Shown here piece by piece: positions 1-10,119 of a stretch of 64,000 bases of DNA. The stretch's first letter is position 1; each line of letters starts with the position of its first letter. The notes under the pieces are model-generated. The model made no database searches, was not told where the DNA came from, and was given only the letters and a program-made list of their open reading frames with translations. The position numbers and the translations under genes are program-made. Source of the DNA: Nocardia amikacinitolerans NBRC 108937 (GTDB taxonomy: Bacteria > Actinomycetota > Actinomycetes > Mycobacteriales > Mycobacteriaceae); contig NZ_BDAU01000028.1 of the NCBI RefSeq assembly GCF_001612615.1, positions 156,792 to 220,791 of the forward strand. The letters run 5' to 3'.

Positions 1-604
1 CGAGCGCACCGCTGTGCGACAGATCGAGGCGCTCGGCTTCCGCCGCGAGGACGTGCGCGACATCGTGCTCACCCACCTCGATCTCGATCACGCGGGCGGG
101 CTCGCCGACTTCCCGCACGCCACCGTGCACGTCTACGACGAGGAACTGCGCGCCTTCCGCGGCGCGCACACCGCGCAGGAGCGATTCCGTTACCGCGCAG
201 CCCAATTCGAGCACGGTCCGAAGTGGCAGTCCTATTCCGATCACGGCGAGCCATGGTTCGGCTTCGAGGCCGTGCGCGAACTGGCCGGACTGCCGCCGAG
301 TCTGCTACTCGTGCCGCTGGCCGGGCACACCAGGGGCCACGCGGGCATCGCCGTCGACACCGGTAACGGCTGGCTGCTCGCCGCGGGGGACGCGTACTTC
401 CATCCCGGCCAACTGGATCTCACGCACCCGCATCAGCCGCTCGGGGTGACCCTTTTCGAGCTCAGCGTCGAGACACTCGGCGGGCCGCGCCGCGAGAACC
501 AGCAGCGCCTGCGCGACCTGATCCGCGACCACGGCGACCAGGTGCGAATCTTCTCCGCGCACAACGCCGCCGAGCTGCGCGCCTTCCAGACCGTGCCTGC
601 CTGA
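1..604 (+). CDS. MBL-fold metallo-hydrolase, 5' end cut by the window
   Basis: The first in-window start is a GTG at 14, but the zinc motif HLDLDHAGG lies only about 20 residues in. MBL proteins normally carry about 60-70 residues before it, so the true start is upstream of the window. The HxxxDH motif and the later G-H pairs (around LAGHTRGHAG and the AAGDAYFHPG segment) fit an MBL hydrolase of the lactonase/glyoxalase II type that binds two zinc ions. The substrate cannot be read from the sequence. The gene ends 72 bases before the next gene, which has its own promoter. The family call is firm; lactonase versus other hydrolase is open. Confidence 0.8.
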   Translation, partial: ERTAVRQIEALGFRREDVRDIVLTHLDLDHAGGLADFPHATVHVYDEELRAFRGAHTAQERFRYRAAQFEHGPKWQSYSDHGEPWFGFEAVRELAGLPPSLLLVPLAGHTRGHAGIAVDTGNGWLLAAGDAYFHPGQLDLTHPHQPLGVTLFELSVETLGGPRRENQQRLRDLIRDHGDQVRIFSAHNAAELRAFQTVPA

Positions 605-614
605 GTCGAAACCC

Positions 615-665
615 TTGACCGCCCAAGCCCTCTCGCATAACTTACAAGATGCAAGTTATGCGAGA
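615..665 (+). promoter_or_regulatory. Promoter with perfect 13-bp inverted-repeat operator
   Basis: TTGACC at 615-620 is followed after 17 bases by TAACTT at 638-643, a plausible -35/-10 pair. A perfect inverted repeat (631-643 and 653-665, arm TCTCGCATAACTT, 9-base spacer) covers the -10 and ends 11 bases before the ATG at 677. This is a classic repressor layout. The TetR gene that is the second gene of the transcript (2035) is the obvious candidate ligand; that pairing is inferred. Confidence 0.7.
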
Positions 666-676
666 AGGGTGCGGCC

Positions 677-2038
677 ATGGACGATCCGCGGCGCTATGTG
701 GTCATCGGCGGAGGACTGGCGGGGCTCGCGTCCGCGGTCTGGCTGGCCGAGGCCGGCAAACAGGTCACGCTTCTGGAGCGTCGCGGGAGGCTTGGCGGAC
801 GCACGCACGCCATGAAGGTCGATGCCGTCGACGATCTGCCCGACAACGGTCAGCACGTCATCGCCAGCGGCTACGAGCATTTGTTCCGCTATCTCACCAG
901 CGTCGGCACTCGCGAATACGTCGCCTTCCCGCATCGAGCCACCCTCCGGTGGCCGGACGGGCGCTCGGCGAGCATGTCCACCAAGGGATTCGCCGCGCTG
1001 CGAACCCTTTTCGGCGCACATCCCGACGCGAGTGTGCCGGACCGGCTCCGCGCGGCCCGCGCCACGATGCGTCTCGGGTGGCAATGTCTGCGCCAGCCCG
1101 CCGATCTCGCCGATCTCACCACCGAACAGTGGTTCCAGCGCGTCGGCATGCCCGCCAAAGCCCGTGAGGCGCTGTGGGATTGGCTCGCGCTCGGCATCGC
1201 CGCCGAGCCCGTGCAGCGGGAGTCGGCGAAGGTGTTCGCCGATGTCATGGCGACCGGCATCCGGCTGGGCGCCCGGCACCGGCGGCCGGTCACCATCGGC
1301 TACCCGACGACCGACCTCGACACGCTGTATGTCACCGGGGCGCAGCGGGTTTTCCAGCGGCACGGGGTGGAGGTCAGGTACCGGGCGATCGCCCGGCGCA
1401 TCCATATCACCGACGGCAAGGTGACCGGCGTCGCCCTCGCCGACGGCTCGGTGCTGCCCGCCGACGCGGTGGTCTGCGCTGTGCCGAACTCCTCGATCGG
1501 CGGCCTGCTCGACGACCTGCCCGAGCACGCCGAAATCTACGCCGCCGCAGACAAACTCGGCTACACACCGATCGTCAGCACCAACCTCTACCTGGACCGC
1601 CCGCTGGGCACCACGGCCGAGTTCGAGGCGCTGATCGGCGGCACCGGGGTCATCGACGAGGTCTTCGACCGCCAGCTGATGACCGGACGGAACACCGACA
1701 AGGCCTGGCTGTACTGCCTGACCACCAGCGGCGCCTACGAGCAGATCCACAAATCCAACGACGCGATCGTCGCCGAACAGCTCGACCTGCTGCGCCGCTA
1801 CTACCCGGCGGCCGCCGAGGCCCGCGTCGTGCAGGCCCACGTCGTGCGCATGCCGAGGGCGACGTTCTCGCAGGTGCTCGGCACGCACGCGCTGCGCCCC
1901 GGCCAACGCACCTCGGTCCCCACTCTGGTGCTCGCGGGCGACTGGACCGCCACCGACTGGTCGGCGACGATGGAGAGCGCGGTACAGAGTGCGGCGAAGG
2001 CCGTGGATCTCCTGCTTGCGCTACCGTCTGTGCCGTGA
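677..2038 (+). CDS. FAD-dependent amine oxidase/desaturase family protein (HpnE-like)
   Basis: 453 residues. The N-terminus has an FAD dinucleotide-binding motif (VVIGGGLAGLASA, about residues 9-21), followed by an acidic end of strand two and GRLGGR. The C-terminus carries LAGDWTATDWSATMESA, the FAD-contacting end typical of phytoene desaturase and hydroxysqualene dehydroxylase (HpnE) relatives. The reaction is probably oxidation or desaturation of a lipid, such as a squalene- or carotenoid-like substrate, but no terpene gene lies nearby to confirm this. The ATG at 677 directly follows the operator-promoter. The stop overlaps the start of the TetR gene by four bases (GTGA), so the pair is translationally coupled. 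Confidence 0.75.
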   Translation: MDDPRRYVVIGGGLAGLASAVWLAEAGKQVTLLERRGRLGGRTHAMKVDAVDDLPDNGQHVIASGYEHLFRYLTSVGTREYVAFPHRATLRWPDGRSASMSTKGFAALRTLFGAHPDASVPDRLRAARATMRLGWQCLRQPADLADLTTEQWFQRVGMPAKAREALWDWLALGIAAEPVQRESAKVFADVMATGIRLGARHRRPVTIGYPTTDLDTLYVTGAQRVFQRHGVEVRYRAIARRIHITDGKVTGVALADGSVLPADAVVCAVPNSSIGGLLDDLPEHAEIYAAADKLGYTPIVSTNLYLDRPLGTTAEFEALIGGTGVIDEVFDRQLMTGRNTDKAWLYCLTTSGAYEQIHKSNDAIVAEQLDLLRRYYPAAAEARVVQAHVVRMPRATFSQVLGTHALRPGQRTSVPTLVLAGDWTATDWSATMESAVQSAAKAVDLLLALPSVP

Positions 2039-2658
2039 CCACGGAGCGAGCCTCCCGCGCCCCCAAGCGGCGCATGTCTGCCACCGATCGCCGCAACCAA
2101 CTGCTGGACGTGGCCCGCGACATCGCCGCCGCCGAGGGGTTCGGCGCGGTCAGCATCGAGCGCGTCGCACGCACCGCCGACGTCGCGCGCGCCCTGGTCT
2201 ATCAGCAGTTCACGGATCTATCCGGAATGATGTCGGCACTACTCGACCGGGAGACCGCGGTCGCGCTGGCCGGCGTGCGCAGTGTGGATTGGATCGGCAC
2301 CGGCGACGACGTCGACCAAGTCGGCCGCGGCGTGCTCGCCTACCTGCACGCCGCGCCGACCAGCTGGCGGATCATGCTCAGCCCGCCCGACGGCGGCCCG
2401 CCCGAGCTGCGCGACCGGCTCGAGACGGGTCGCGCCTACGCGCGGGCGATCGGCGCACGACACCTCTCGCGCTACGCCGGGATCACCATCGATCCGAACG
2501 GCGCGACGGAACGAATCATGCTGTCGGCCGTCGAGGAACTGGCTCGGCTGCACCTGACCGACCCGACCGCGTATCCGGACGAGCTCGTGCTGCGCTACCT
2601 GCGCTCGCTGGTGGACTGGGCCGTCGGCGTCGAGACAAGAGCGCTCGACCGCGCCTGA
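2035..2658 (+). CDS. TetR-family transcriptional regulator
   Basis: 207 residues from the GTG at 2035, which overlaps the stop of the oxidase gene. The N-terminal helix-turn-helix reads RRNQLLDVARDIAAAEGFG, then SIERVARTADVARALVYQQF, the normal TetR recognition segment (about residues 16-60). The C-terminal ligand domain is unspecific. Co-transcription with the FAD enzyme suggests it represses its own operon through the inverted repeat at 631-665 and is released by a substrate or product of the enzyme. This is an inference from position only. Confidence 0.85.
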   Translation: MTTERASRAPKRRMSATDRRNQLLDVARDIAAAEGFGAVSIERVARTADVARALVYQQFTDLSGMMSALLDRETAVALAGVRSVDWIGTGDDVDQVGRGVLAYLHAAPTSWRIMLSPPDGGPPELRDRLETGRAYARAIGARHLSRYAGITIDPNGATERIMLSAVEELARLHLTDPTAYPDELVLRYLRSLVDWAVGVETRALDRA

Positions 2659-2759
2659 ATCCTCCTCGGACGCAACCCATCCCACCGACCGCGCGGCTCA
2701 GCCGTCGACGGCATCCGCGCCCGGATTGTGGGCGCTGTTCTGCGGCAGCGACCGAACGG

Positions 2760-2905
2760 CTCAGCTATCCAAGGGCACGGATCCAAATCCAGCGCCGCAA
2801 TTCCGCACGCGGCGACTCAGCAGCTCAACCATCCGAGCCCACCGGCTCCAGAATCCACCGGCGACCCAGCAACTCAACTATCCGAGGGCACGGGCTCCAG
2901 AATCT
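2760..2905. repeat. Three degenerate tandem copies of the glpD 3' end
   Basis: Units begin near 2760, 2824 and 2873. Each reads roughly CTCA(A/G)C(T/C)ATCC(G/A)AG...(C/A)GGCTCCAGAATC, with spacings of about 64 and 49 bases. The last unit is the real stop and last codons of glpD (minus strand). The other two are diverged copies lying beyond the stop. They look like decayed 3'-end duplications; no hairpin of terminator strength is evident. Confidence 0.6.
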
Positions 2906-4607
2906 GTGGCCGCGGTTCCGGTGCGGCGATCCGCAGCGCGTCGGCGGAGACGTCGTCGGGCTGGGTCTGCGACCGGATCTCGGCTTGGACCCGCGCCTGA
3001 TACGTCCGGATCTCGCGGTCGATCTCCGCCTCGTCCCAGCCGAGGACCGGCGCGACCAACCGCGCCACCTGTTCGGCGCAGTGCGCGCCGCGGTGCGAGT
3101 ACTCGATGGAGATCCTGGTGCGGCGGGCCAGGATGTCGTCCAGGTGCAGCGCGCCCTCGGCCGCCGCCGCGTACACGGCCTCCACCTGGAGGTACGAGGG
3201 CGCCTCGGTGATCGGCTGCAACAGTTCCGGCTTGCCCTCGGCCAACGCCATCACCTCGTCGATCAGCGACCCGTAACGATCGAGCAGGTGCTTGACCCGG
3301 TACGGATGGATGCCGTACGCCTCTGCCAGCTGCACGGTCTGATTGACCAGCGCGAAGTAACCGTCCGCGCCGAGCAGCGGCACCTTCTCGGTGATCGACG
3401 GCGAGACCCTGGCCGGAATGTCTTGTGCCGCTTCGTCCACCGCGTCGTAGGCCATCACGCGGTAGGTGGTGTACTTGCCGCCCGCGATCGCGACAAGACC
3501 CGGCGCGATCCTGGCCACCGCGTGCTCCCTGGACAGCTTGGACGTGGAATCGCTCTCGCCCGCGAGCAGCGGCCGCAGTCCCGCGTAGACGCCGGTGATG
3601 TCGTCGCTGGTCAGCGGGGTGACGAGCACCTGGTTCACCCGGTCGAGCAGGTAGTCGATGTCCGCCTTGGTCGCGGCCGGGTGCGCCAGGTCCAGATTCC
3701 AGTCGGTGTCGGTGGTGCCGATGATCCAGAACGCGCCCCACGGGATGACGAACAACACCGAGGTGGCCGTGCGCAGGATGATCGCGGTGTCGCTGACGAT
3801 CCGGTCGCGCGGCACCACGACGTGCACGCCCTTGGAGGCGCGCACGTGGAAGCGGCCGCGATTGTGCGAGAGAGCTTGGACCTCGTCGGTCCACACGCCG
3901 GTCGCGTTGATCACCACGTGCCCCCGCGCCTCGCCGGAACGCCCGTCCTCGCTGTCGCGGATCCGCACGCCGACGATCCGATCCGCCTCCCGCAGGAACC
4001 CGACGACCTGGGTGGAGGTGCGGATCACCGCGCCGTAGTGCGCGGCCGTGCGCGCGACCGTCATGGTGTGGCGGGCGTCGTCGACGACCGTGTCGTAATA
4101 GCTGACGCCGCCGATCAGCGAGTCGCGCCGCAGCCCGGGCGCCAGCCGCAGCGCGCCCGCTCGCGTCAGATGGCGTTGTCCGGGAACGGATTTCGCGCCG
4201 CCCATGGTGTCGTAGAGCACCAGACCCGCCGCGACGTACGGCCGTTCCCAGCCGCGGTGGGTCAGCGGGTACAGGAAGCGCAGCGGCTTCACCAGGTGCG
4301 GCGACAGCGTGGCGAGCGCGAGCTCACGCTCCCGCAGCGCCTCGCGCACCAGTCCGAACTCCAACTGCTCCAGATACCGCAACCCGCCGTGGAACATCTT
4401 CGACGACCGGCTCGACGTTCCGGAGGCCAGATCACGCGCCTCCACCAGCGCGACCGAGAGACCGCGGGTCGCCGCGTCGAGCGCGATGCCCGCGCCGACC
4501 ACCCCGCCGCCGATGACCACCACGTCGAAATGTTCCTTGCCCAACCGCTCCCAGGCCGCGCGCCGCTGCTCGGGGCCCAGGGCCTGCGATTCCGGTTTCA
4601 TGGTCAT
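2874..4607 (-). CDS. glpD: Glycerol-3-phosphate dehydrogenase (FAD, membrane-associated)
   Basis: 577 residues, usual length for GlpD. It oxidises sn-glycerol-3-phosphate to dihydroxyacetone phosphate and passes electrons to quinone. The FAD motif GGGVVGAG is at residues 33-40, followed by the conserved segment SGTSSRSSKMFHGGLRYLE. Further GlpD signatures are GVWTDE and the glycine-rich IAGGKYTTYR. The start at 4607 has GGAGGAG nine bases upstream; an alternative ATG is two codons in. It is divergent from glpK, with 225 bases between the starts, and corresponds to M. tuberculosis glpD2 (Rv3302c) by position next to lpdA, although here aminotransferase and envelope genes lie between them. Confidence 0.95.
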   Translation of the reverse strand: MTMKPESQALGPEQRRAAWERLGKEHFDVVVIGGGVVGAGIALDAATRGLSVALVEARDLASGTSSRSSKMFHGGLRYLEQLEFGLVREALRERELALATLSPHLVKPLRFLYPLTHRGWERPYVAAGLVLYDTMGGAKSVPGQRHLTRAGALRLAPGLRRDSLIGGVSYYDTVVDDARHTMTVARTAAHYGAVIRTSTQVVGFLREADRIVGVRIRDSEDGRSGEARGHVVINATGVWTDEVQALSHNRGRFHVRASKGVHVVVPRDRIVSDTAIILRTATSVLFVIPWGAFWIIGTTDTDWNLDLAHPAATKADIDYLLDRVNQVLVTPLTSDDITGVYAGLRPLLAGESDSTSKLSREHAVARIAPGLVAIAGGKYTTYRVMAYDAVDEAAQDIPARVSPSITEKVPLLGADGYFALVNQTVQLAEAYGIHPYRVKHLLDRYGSLIDEVMALAEGKPELLQPITEAPSYLQVEAVYAAAAEGALHLDDILARRTRISIEYSHRGAHCAEQVARLVAPVLGWDEAEIDREIRTYQARVQAEIRSQTQPDDVSADALRIAAPEPRPQILEPVPSDS

Positions 4608-4832
4608 GCTCGACTCCTCCAGCCGACGCGCCTGCGTCGGACGTCGCGGGTCTTCACGGGCACAGATCGAGCTGTTCTGTACAGGCTATGCGAATCGCCG
4701 CACCGAGCGCCGGTCGGCGCGGGCTCCGTGTGTCGTCCAGAACTACTCGCCGGTAACCATCTCAGCCTAATCGGGTGGCGTGCCTGTCGCGATGTGATAC
4801 CGAGCGCGCGGGACGTTTAGTAGCCTGCTGCC
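4608..4832. promoter_or_regulatory. glpD-glpK divergent intergenic region
   Basis: 225 bases without a gene. On the plus strand TAGCCT at 4821-4826 lies six bases before the ATG of glpK, the spacing expected for a leaderless start. No strong Shine-Dalgarno precedes glpK. The glpD side has a GGAGGAG ribosome site. No convincing palindromic operator was found. Confidence 0.45.
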
Positions 4833-6329
<1,497 letters not shown>

Positions 6330-6632
6330 CGCGGGCGCGCTGGGTCGACCGACACAGGGGCGTACGGCCGCCCCGTGGGCGCGAACACCCGACAGACGCG
6401 AGGGCGCTACGGCCCAAGCATGCTGAATCGAATGCCACAGCGGCGCTGCCCGACGCCGGGCACAGACCCAACCGACGCTGGTCCCGCGTCCAGAATGGTC
6501 GGCGCGGTAACCGACAGAAGGCCACCGCCATCCCGCCGGACCGACTGGACGTCACCTTCAGTAACCCGACCTGCGTTCCCGACGCCGGGCGCTGACCCGA
6601 TCGACGCGGCCCCGGGGCGACGCCGACCGACG
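6330..6632. other. Intergenic region after glpK, degenerate repeat
   Basis: 303 bases between convergent glpK and the aminotransferase gene. It holds two loosely similar stretches around CCGACGCCGGGC(A/G)C (near 6450 and 6580) but no open frame with a ribosome site and no clear terminator. It looks like decayed, non-coding sequence. Confidence 0.4.
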
Positions 6633-7811
6633 TTATCCGGCGTGTGCGGTGGCCAGACGGTCGATGGCTTCCTCGAGCACCGCCGCTTCGGAGGTGGTGA
6701 AGCACATCCGCATCGAGTTGCGGTAGCCCTTCTCGACCGCGAACGCGGCGCCCGGCACGTAGGCGACGCCCGCCTCCAGCGCGCGCGGCAGCAGCTGCTG
6801 GGTGTCGGTGCCGTCGGTGAAATCGGCCCAGACGAACATGCCGCCCGCGGCGTCGGTGCAGGCGACGCGGTCGCCGAAGCCGGTGCGCACGGCGTGCACA
6901 AGCGCCTTGGCCCGCTCGCCGTAGACGCCGCGCACGTGGTCCACGTGCGTGGTGAGCCAGTCCCGGTCCGCGAGCAGGTCGGCCGCGATCTGCTGGGTGA
7001 GCGCCGAACCACACAGGTCCGCACCCTGTTTCAGCAATTCCACCGCCCGGCACACCGCGTCGGGGGCGACCATCCAGCCGACCCGCAGGCTCGGCGACAG
7101 GATCTTGGAGGCGCTGGAGAGCCGAATCACGTTGGGCGAGTAGGTCGCGACCGGCTCCGGGGCGGGCCGGTCGAACCAGAGCTCGCCGTACGGGTCGTCC
7201 TCGATCACCCAGAATCCTTGCGCCGCAGCCAGTTCCGCGAGCTCACGGCGGCGCGCGGTACTCATGGTGACCCCGCCCGGATTGTGGAAGTTGCTCACCG
7301 TGTGCACCACCGCGGGCCGCTCGCCGCGCGCGAGCAGTTCGCGCAGCACGTCGACGCGCATGCCCTCGCCGTCCAGCGGCACGGCGACGATGCGCGCTCC
7401 GGCCGCACGGAACACCTGGAGCGCACCGACGTACGCCGGATCCTCGACGACAACCAGTGCACCCGGGTCGATCAGCACCTCGGCGAGCAGCGACAACGCC
7501 TGCTGCGAGCCGTGCGTCACGAACACCTCGTCGATCGGCACCCGGCGCCCGAGCCGGGCGGACTCGCGCTCGGCGAGCACGTCGCGCAGCGGCGCCCATC
7601 CGGGCGATTCGGTGTATTGCAGGCAGCCTGGTCCACGCAGCGCCACCTCGGCCGCGGCGGCGATGCGCTCGCGTGGCATCAGCTCGGCATCCGGCAATCC
7701 GCCCGCGAGGCTGATCACCTCGGCACGCGCGGTGAGCTTGAGCAGGTCACGAATCGCCGAGCTCTTCAGTCCGCCGAGCTTGGCTGCCAGCGGTGGAACA
7801 GTCGGCGACAT
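6633..7811 (-). CDS. PLP-dependent aminotransferase, class I/II
   Basis: 392 residues from the ATG at 7811, chosen because GGGAGG sits six bases upstream; a longer frame to 7847 lacks such a site. Fold type I aminotransferase signatures: SLAGGLPDAELMP near the N-terminus, SNFHNPGG, WVIEDDPYGEL, and the Schiff-base lysine in SSASKILSPSLRVGW (about residue 236). These match the 2-aminoadipate/aromatic aminotransferase (LysN, PLP domain of MocR) branch. The amino donor cannot be inferred. Isolated transcription unit, convergent with glpK. Confidence 0.85.
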   Translation of the reverse strand: MSPTVPPLAAKLGGLKSSAIRDLLKLTARAEVISLAGGLPDAELMPRERIAAAAEVALRGPGCLQYTESPGWAPLRDVLAERESARLGRRVPIDEVFVTHGSQQALSLLAEVLIDPGALVVVEDPAYVGALQVFRAAGARIVAVPLDGEGMRVDVLRELLARGERPAVVHTVSNFHNPGGVTMSTARRRELAELAAAQGFWVIEDDPYGELWFDRPAPEPVATYSPNVIRLSSASKILSPSLRVGWMVAPDAVCRAVELLKQGADLCGSALTQQIAADLLADRDWLTTHVDHVRGVYGERAKALVHAVRTGFGDRVACTDAAGGMFVWADFTDGTDTQQLLPRALEAGVAYVPGAAFAVEKGYRNSMRMCFTTSEAAVLEEAIDRLATAHAG

Positions 7812-7911
7812 GGAAACCTCCCAGGGGAACGCCACGGTACGCGTCATCCCACTGTGTCACACCGCTACCAGAATATGAAATTCTAATCTCAAATAATGAG
7901 ACGGCCGCGGC

Positions 7912-8976
7912 TCACCACGACCGTGCTCGCATGCTCAGGATCAGCGTCTTACCGTCCCGGCTGACGGTCTGCACCACCTGGGGATAGACGATGGGTGCGC
8001 TGTTGGGTTGGTATTGGGTCAGGTCGACCTCGAAGGTGTCGGGGTTCACCTGGGCGATGCGCAGGCAGTGCGTGGTGCCGACCGGGATCTGCTCGTTGAT
8101 GGCGGCCTGAATGGTCTCGGCCGGTGAGACGTTGACCGAATCGGGCGCCACGTACCTGCGCGCCTGCTCGCCGCTGCGCTCGACGTAGAACCCGTACTGG
8201 AAGCCGAGAATCGCGTCGGGACCCGAGTCGAATCCACCGGGGCCGTTCCCGACCGTCACCCTGTCGTCCTTGCTTGGCACGCAGCCCCGCCCGACGCTCG
8301 AGTCCGATGTCGGCGCGGCCGTCGTGCCTTCGTCACCGCCGCCGTTGACCGCGACGATGGTCACCACCAGACCGATCAGCACGGCGACCGCGGCCGCGAC
8401 ACCGCCCACGATCCAGCGTTTGTTGCCGTCGGAGCCGCCGGTCGTCGCGACGGGCGCGCCGGGCGCGAGCCGCTTGGCGATCGGATCGTCGGCCCAGGAC
8501 AGGCCGGGGTCGGCGGCGGGCGGCGGCTTGGGCACCTCACCGGATTCGCTCGGGCTGTTCCACCAGCGTTCCGGGGCGCCCGCGGTCGGCGCCGCGGTGT
8601 GCCGCACGGTCGCGTCGGCGGACACGTCCCGCTCGACGTCGCGTGCGGGCGCGGGAGGGGCCTGCGGCGCGGGCGGCGCGTCCGGGAAGACCGTCGTATC
8701 CGGAGCGCGGTACTGCGGCGGCGTCGGCGGCACCGGCGGCGCCTCCGCGGCGGGCCGCCAGCCGACGTCCGGATGGTCGCCAGGGGGTTCGGGCCACTGC
8801 GGGCCGACCTCCCCCAGCTGCGGACCACCGAACTCGCTCAGCGGCGGACCGAAATCGCCGCCGCCGACCGACGGGCCGAAATCCCCTGTCGGCGGACCGA
8901 AATCGCTCAGCGGCGGACCGAACTGCGACCCGGGCTTGTCGGCTTCGTTGTCCTTCGCGTCACCTTCGGAGCCCAC
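7912..8976 (-). CDS. Membrane-anchored protein with FGPP repeats and exported C-terminal domain
   Basis: 354 residues from a GTG at 8976, with AAGGA six bases upstream. The first 90 residues hold five degenerate copies of a (D/E)FGPP(L/T) motif within a Gly/Pro/Asp-rich linker. A proline-rich segment follows, then one hydrophobic helix (IVGGVAAAVAVLIGLVVTI, about residues 190-210). The last 130 residues form a compact domain with two cysteines (GRGCVPSK and THCLRIA) that would face the cell wall. The family is not recognised. It lies directly downstream of the terminator of a secreted proline-rich protein on the same strand, so both may serve the envelope. Confidence 0.6.
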   Translation of the reverse strand: MGSEGDAKDNEADKPGSQFGPPLSDFGPPTGDFGPSVGGGDFGPPLSEFGGPQLGEVGPQWPEPPGDHPDVGWRPAAEAPPVPPTPPQYRAPDTTVFPDAPPAPQAPPAPARDVERDVSADATVRHTAAPTAGAPERWWNSPSESGEVPKPPPAADPGLSWADDPIAKRLAPGAPVATTGGSDGNKRWIVGGVAAAVAVLIGLVVTIVAVNGGGDEGTTAAPTSDSSVGRGCVPSKDDRVTVGNGPGGFDSGPDAILGFQYGFYVERSGEQARRYVAPDSVNVSPAETIQAAINEQIPVGTTHCLRIAQVNPDTFEVDLTQYQPNSAPIVYPQVVQTVSRDGKTLILSMRARSW

Positions 8977-8999
8977 ACCCAATCCTTTCCCCAGAACAC

Positions 9000-9035
9000 A
9001 CGGGTGGGGCGGTCGAGAACGACCGCCCCACCCGT
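9000..9035 (-). terminator. Strong hairpin terminator
   Basis: A perfect 16-bp stem (9000-9015 with 9020-9035) and a four-base AGAA loop lie just after the stop of the secreted protein gene at 9049. It separates that gene from the next one on the minus strand. There is no long T tract, which is usual in this group. Confidence 0.85.
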
Positions 9036-9048
9036 TGAACAGCTCGTG

Positions 9049-10119
9049 TCAGTACTGGAACGAGCCACCCCACTGCGTGGTCACGCCAGCCACGTTGACC
9101 GTCTGCGGAGCCAAGTCGCCCGGCGGGACAATCGGCGGAAGTTTAACCTGCGAAGCGGCTTCCAGCGCGGCGGCACCACCCGGCTGAGCGGCGATCCACT
9201 GCTCGACCGACGCCTTGGCCAGGTTCACCTGGGTGGTGTCGAGCACGAACGAGTTGGTGTTCGGGGCCAGACCCTCGCCACCGGTGTAGCTGGTGACCTT
9301 GATCGTGTTCACGTCGACGAACTCGACCGACACACCGGCCTCGCCCTTACCGGTCGGGGTGTTGTACCCGATCGTGCCGACGTAACCCGCCTCGTTGCTG
9401 AAGTGGTGGGTGTTGGCCACGTAACCGGGCAGCACGGCGCCGCCGTCGATGTTCGCGCCGAATTCCTGGTGCGGACCGCTCATCTCGACGACCGGGGCGG
9501 CGGGCGCGGCCTGCAGGCGCGGTGCCTGCCAGCGCGGTTCCTGCACCAGCGTTTCCGACTCCGACGGCGCGGAGGAGCCCGGCCGATCCGGCTGCGCGGC
9601 ACGCGCGTCGGCATCGCCGCCCGGCTGAGCGCCGCTCTCGCCACCCGGACGGGTTTCGCCCGGCTGACCCGGCTTCGGCTCTTCGGCCTCGGTACCCGGA
9701 ACCACGACCGGCTGCGCGGGCTCGGTCTGGCCCGGCACCGGCAGCGGCGCGACGCGCGGGCTGGTGACGCCCGGCTGGCTCGGCACGGTTAGTTTCGGAT
9801 CCTTCTTCGGATCCGGCATCACCTGGTTCGGATCCGGGGTGTTGACACCCGGCTGGCTCGGGGTCGGCGAGCTCTCCGGCTTGTTCGGGTCCGACTGTTC
9901 GGTGTTGCCCGGATCCGGCTTGGTGGTCTCCGGAGTGTTCTGCGCCTCCGGCGTCTCGGTGCCCGGCTGGACCGGAGCCGGCGTGGTCGGCGTGCTCGGA
10001 TCGTTCGGAACTGCCCCCGCCGGCGCCGCGAACAATGTAGCCACGGCAGCCGCGGTGGCCAGTGGCAATGATGTGCTCGCCATCGCTCGCTGCGCCCGAC
10101 TCGGCTTACGATGTTTCAC
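9049..10119 (-). CDS. Secreted proline-rich protein
   Basis: 356 residues from a GTG at 10119, chosen because it gives a proper signal peptide: KHRKPSRAQR, a hydrophobic core, then APAGAVPND as cleavage site (about residue 37). An upstream in-frame extension to 10401 has no such feature. Residues 40-190 are a Pro/Thr/Ser/Gln linker with recurring SQPGV and EPxPGQPG motifs, likely disordered and wall-spanning. The last 120 residues are a folded domain with many Gly, Asn and Thr residues, beginning near GYVANTHHFSNEAGYVG. No enzymatic motif is seen. The 278 bases upstream to lpdA hold no gene. Confidence 0.65.
   Translation of the reverse strand: MKHRKPSRAQRAMASTSLPLATAAAVATLFAAPAGAVPNDPSTPTTPAPVQPGTETPEAQNTPETTKPDPGNTEQSDPNKPESSPTPSQPGVNTPDPNQVMPDPKKDPKLTVPSQPGVTSPRVAPLPVPGQTEPAQPVVVPGTEAEEPKPGQPGETRPGGESGAQPGGDADARAAQPDRPGSSAPSESETLVQEPRWQAPRLQAAPAAPVVEMSGPHQEFGANIDGGAVLPGYVANTHHFSNEAGYVGTIGYNTPTGKGEAGVSVEFVDVNTIKVTSYTGGEGLAPNTNSFVLDTTQVNLAKASVEQWIAAQPGGAAALEAASQVKLPPIVPPGDLAPQTVNVAGVTTQWGGSFQY

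Noticed and set aside
1989..4820. 943-codon plus-strand open frame
   Set aside because: It is the reverse-strand shadow of glpD and runs through the TetR gene; Arg/Pro-rich with no domain.
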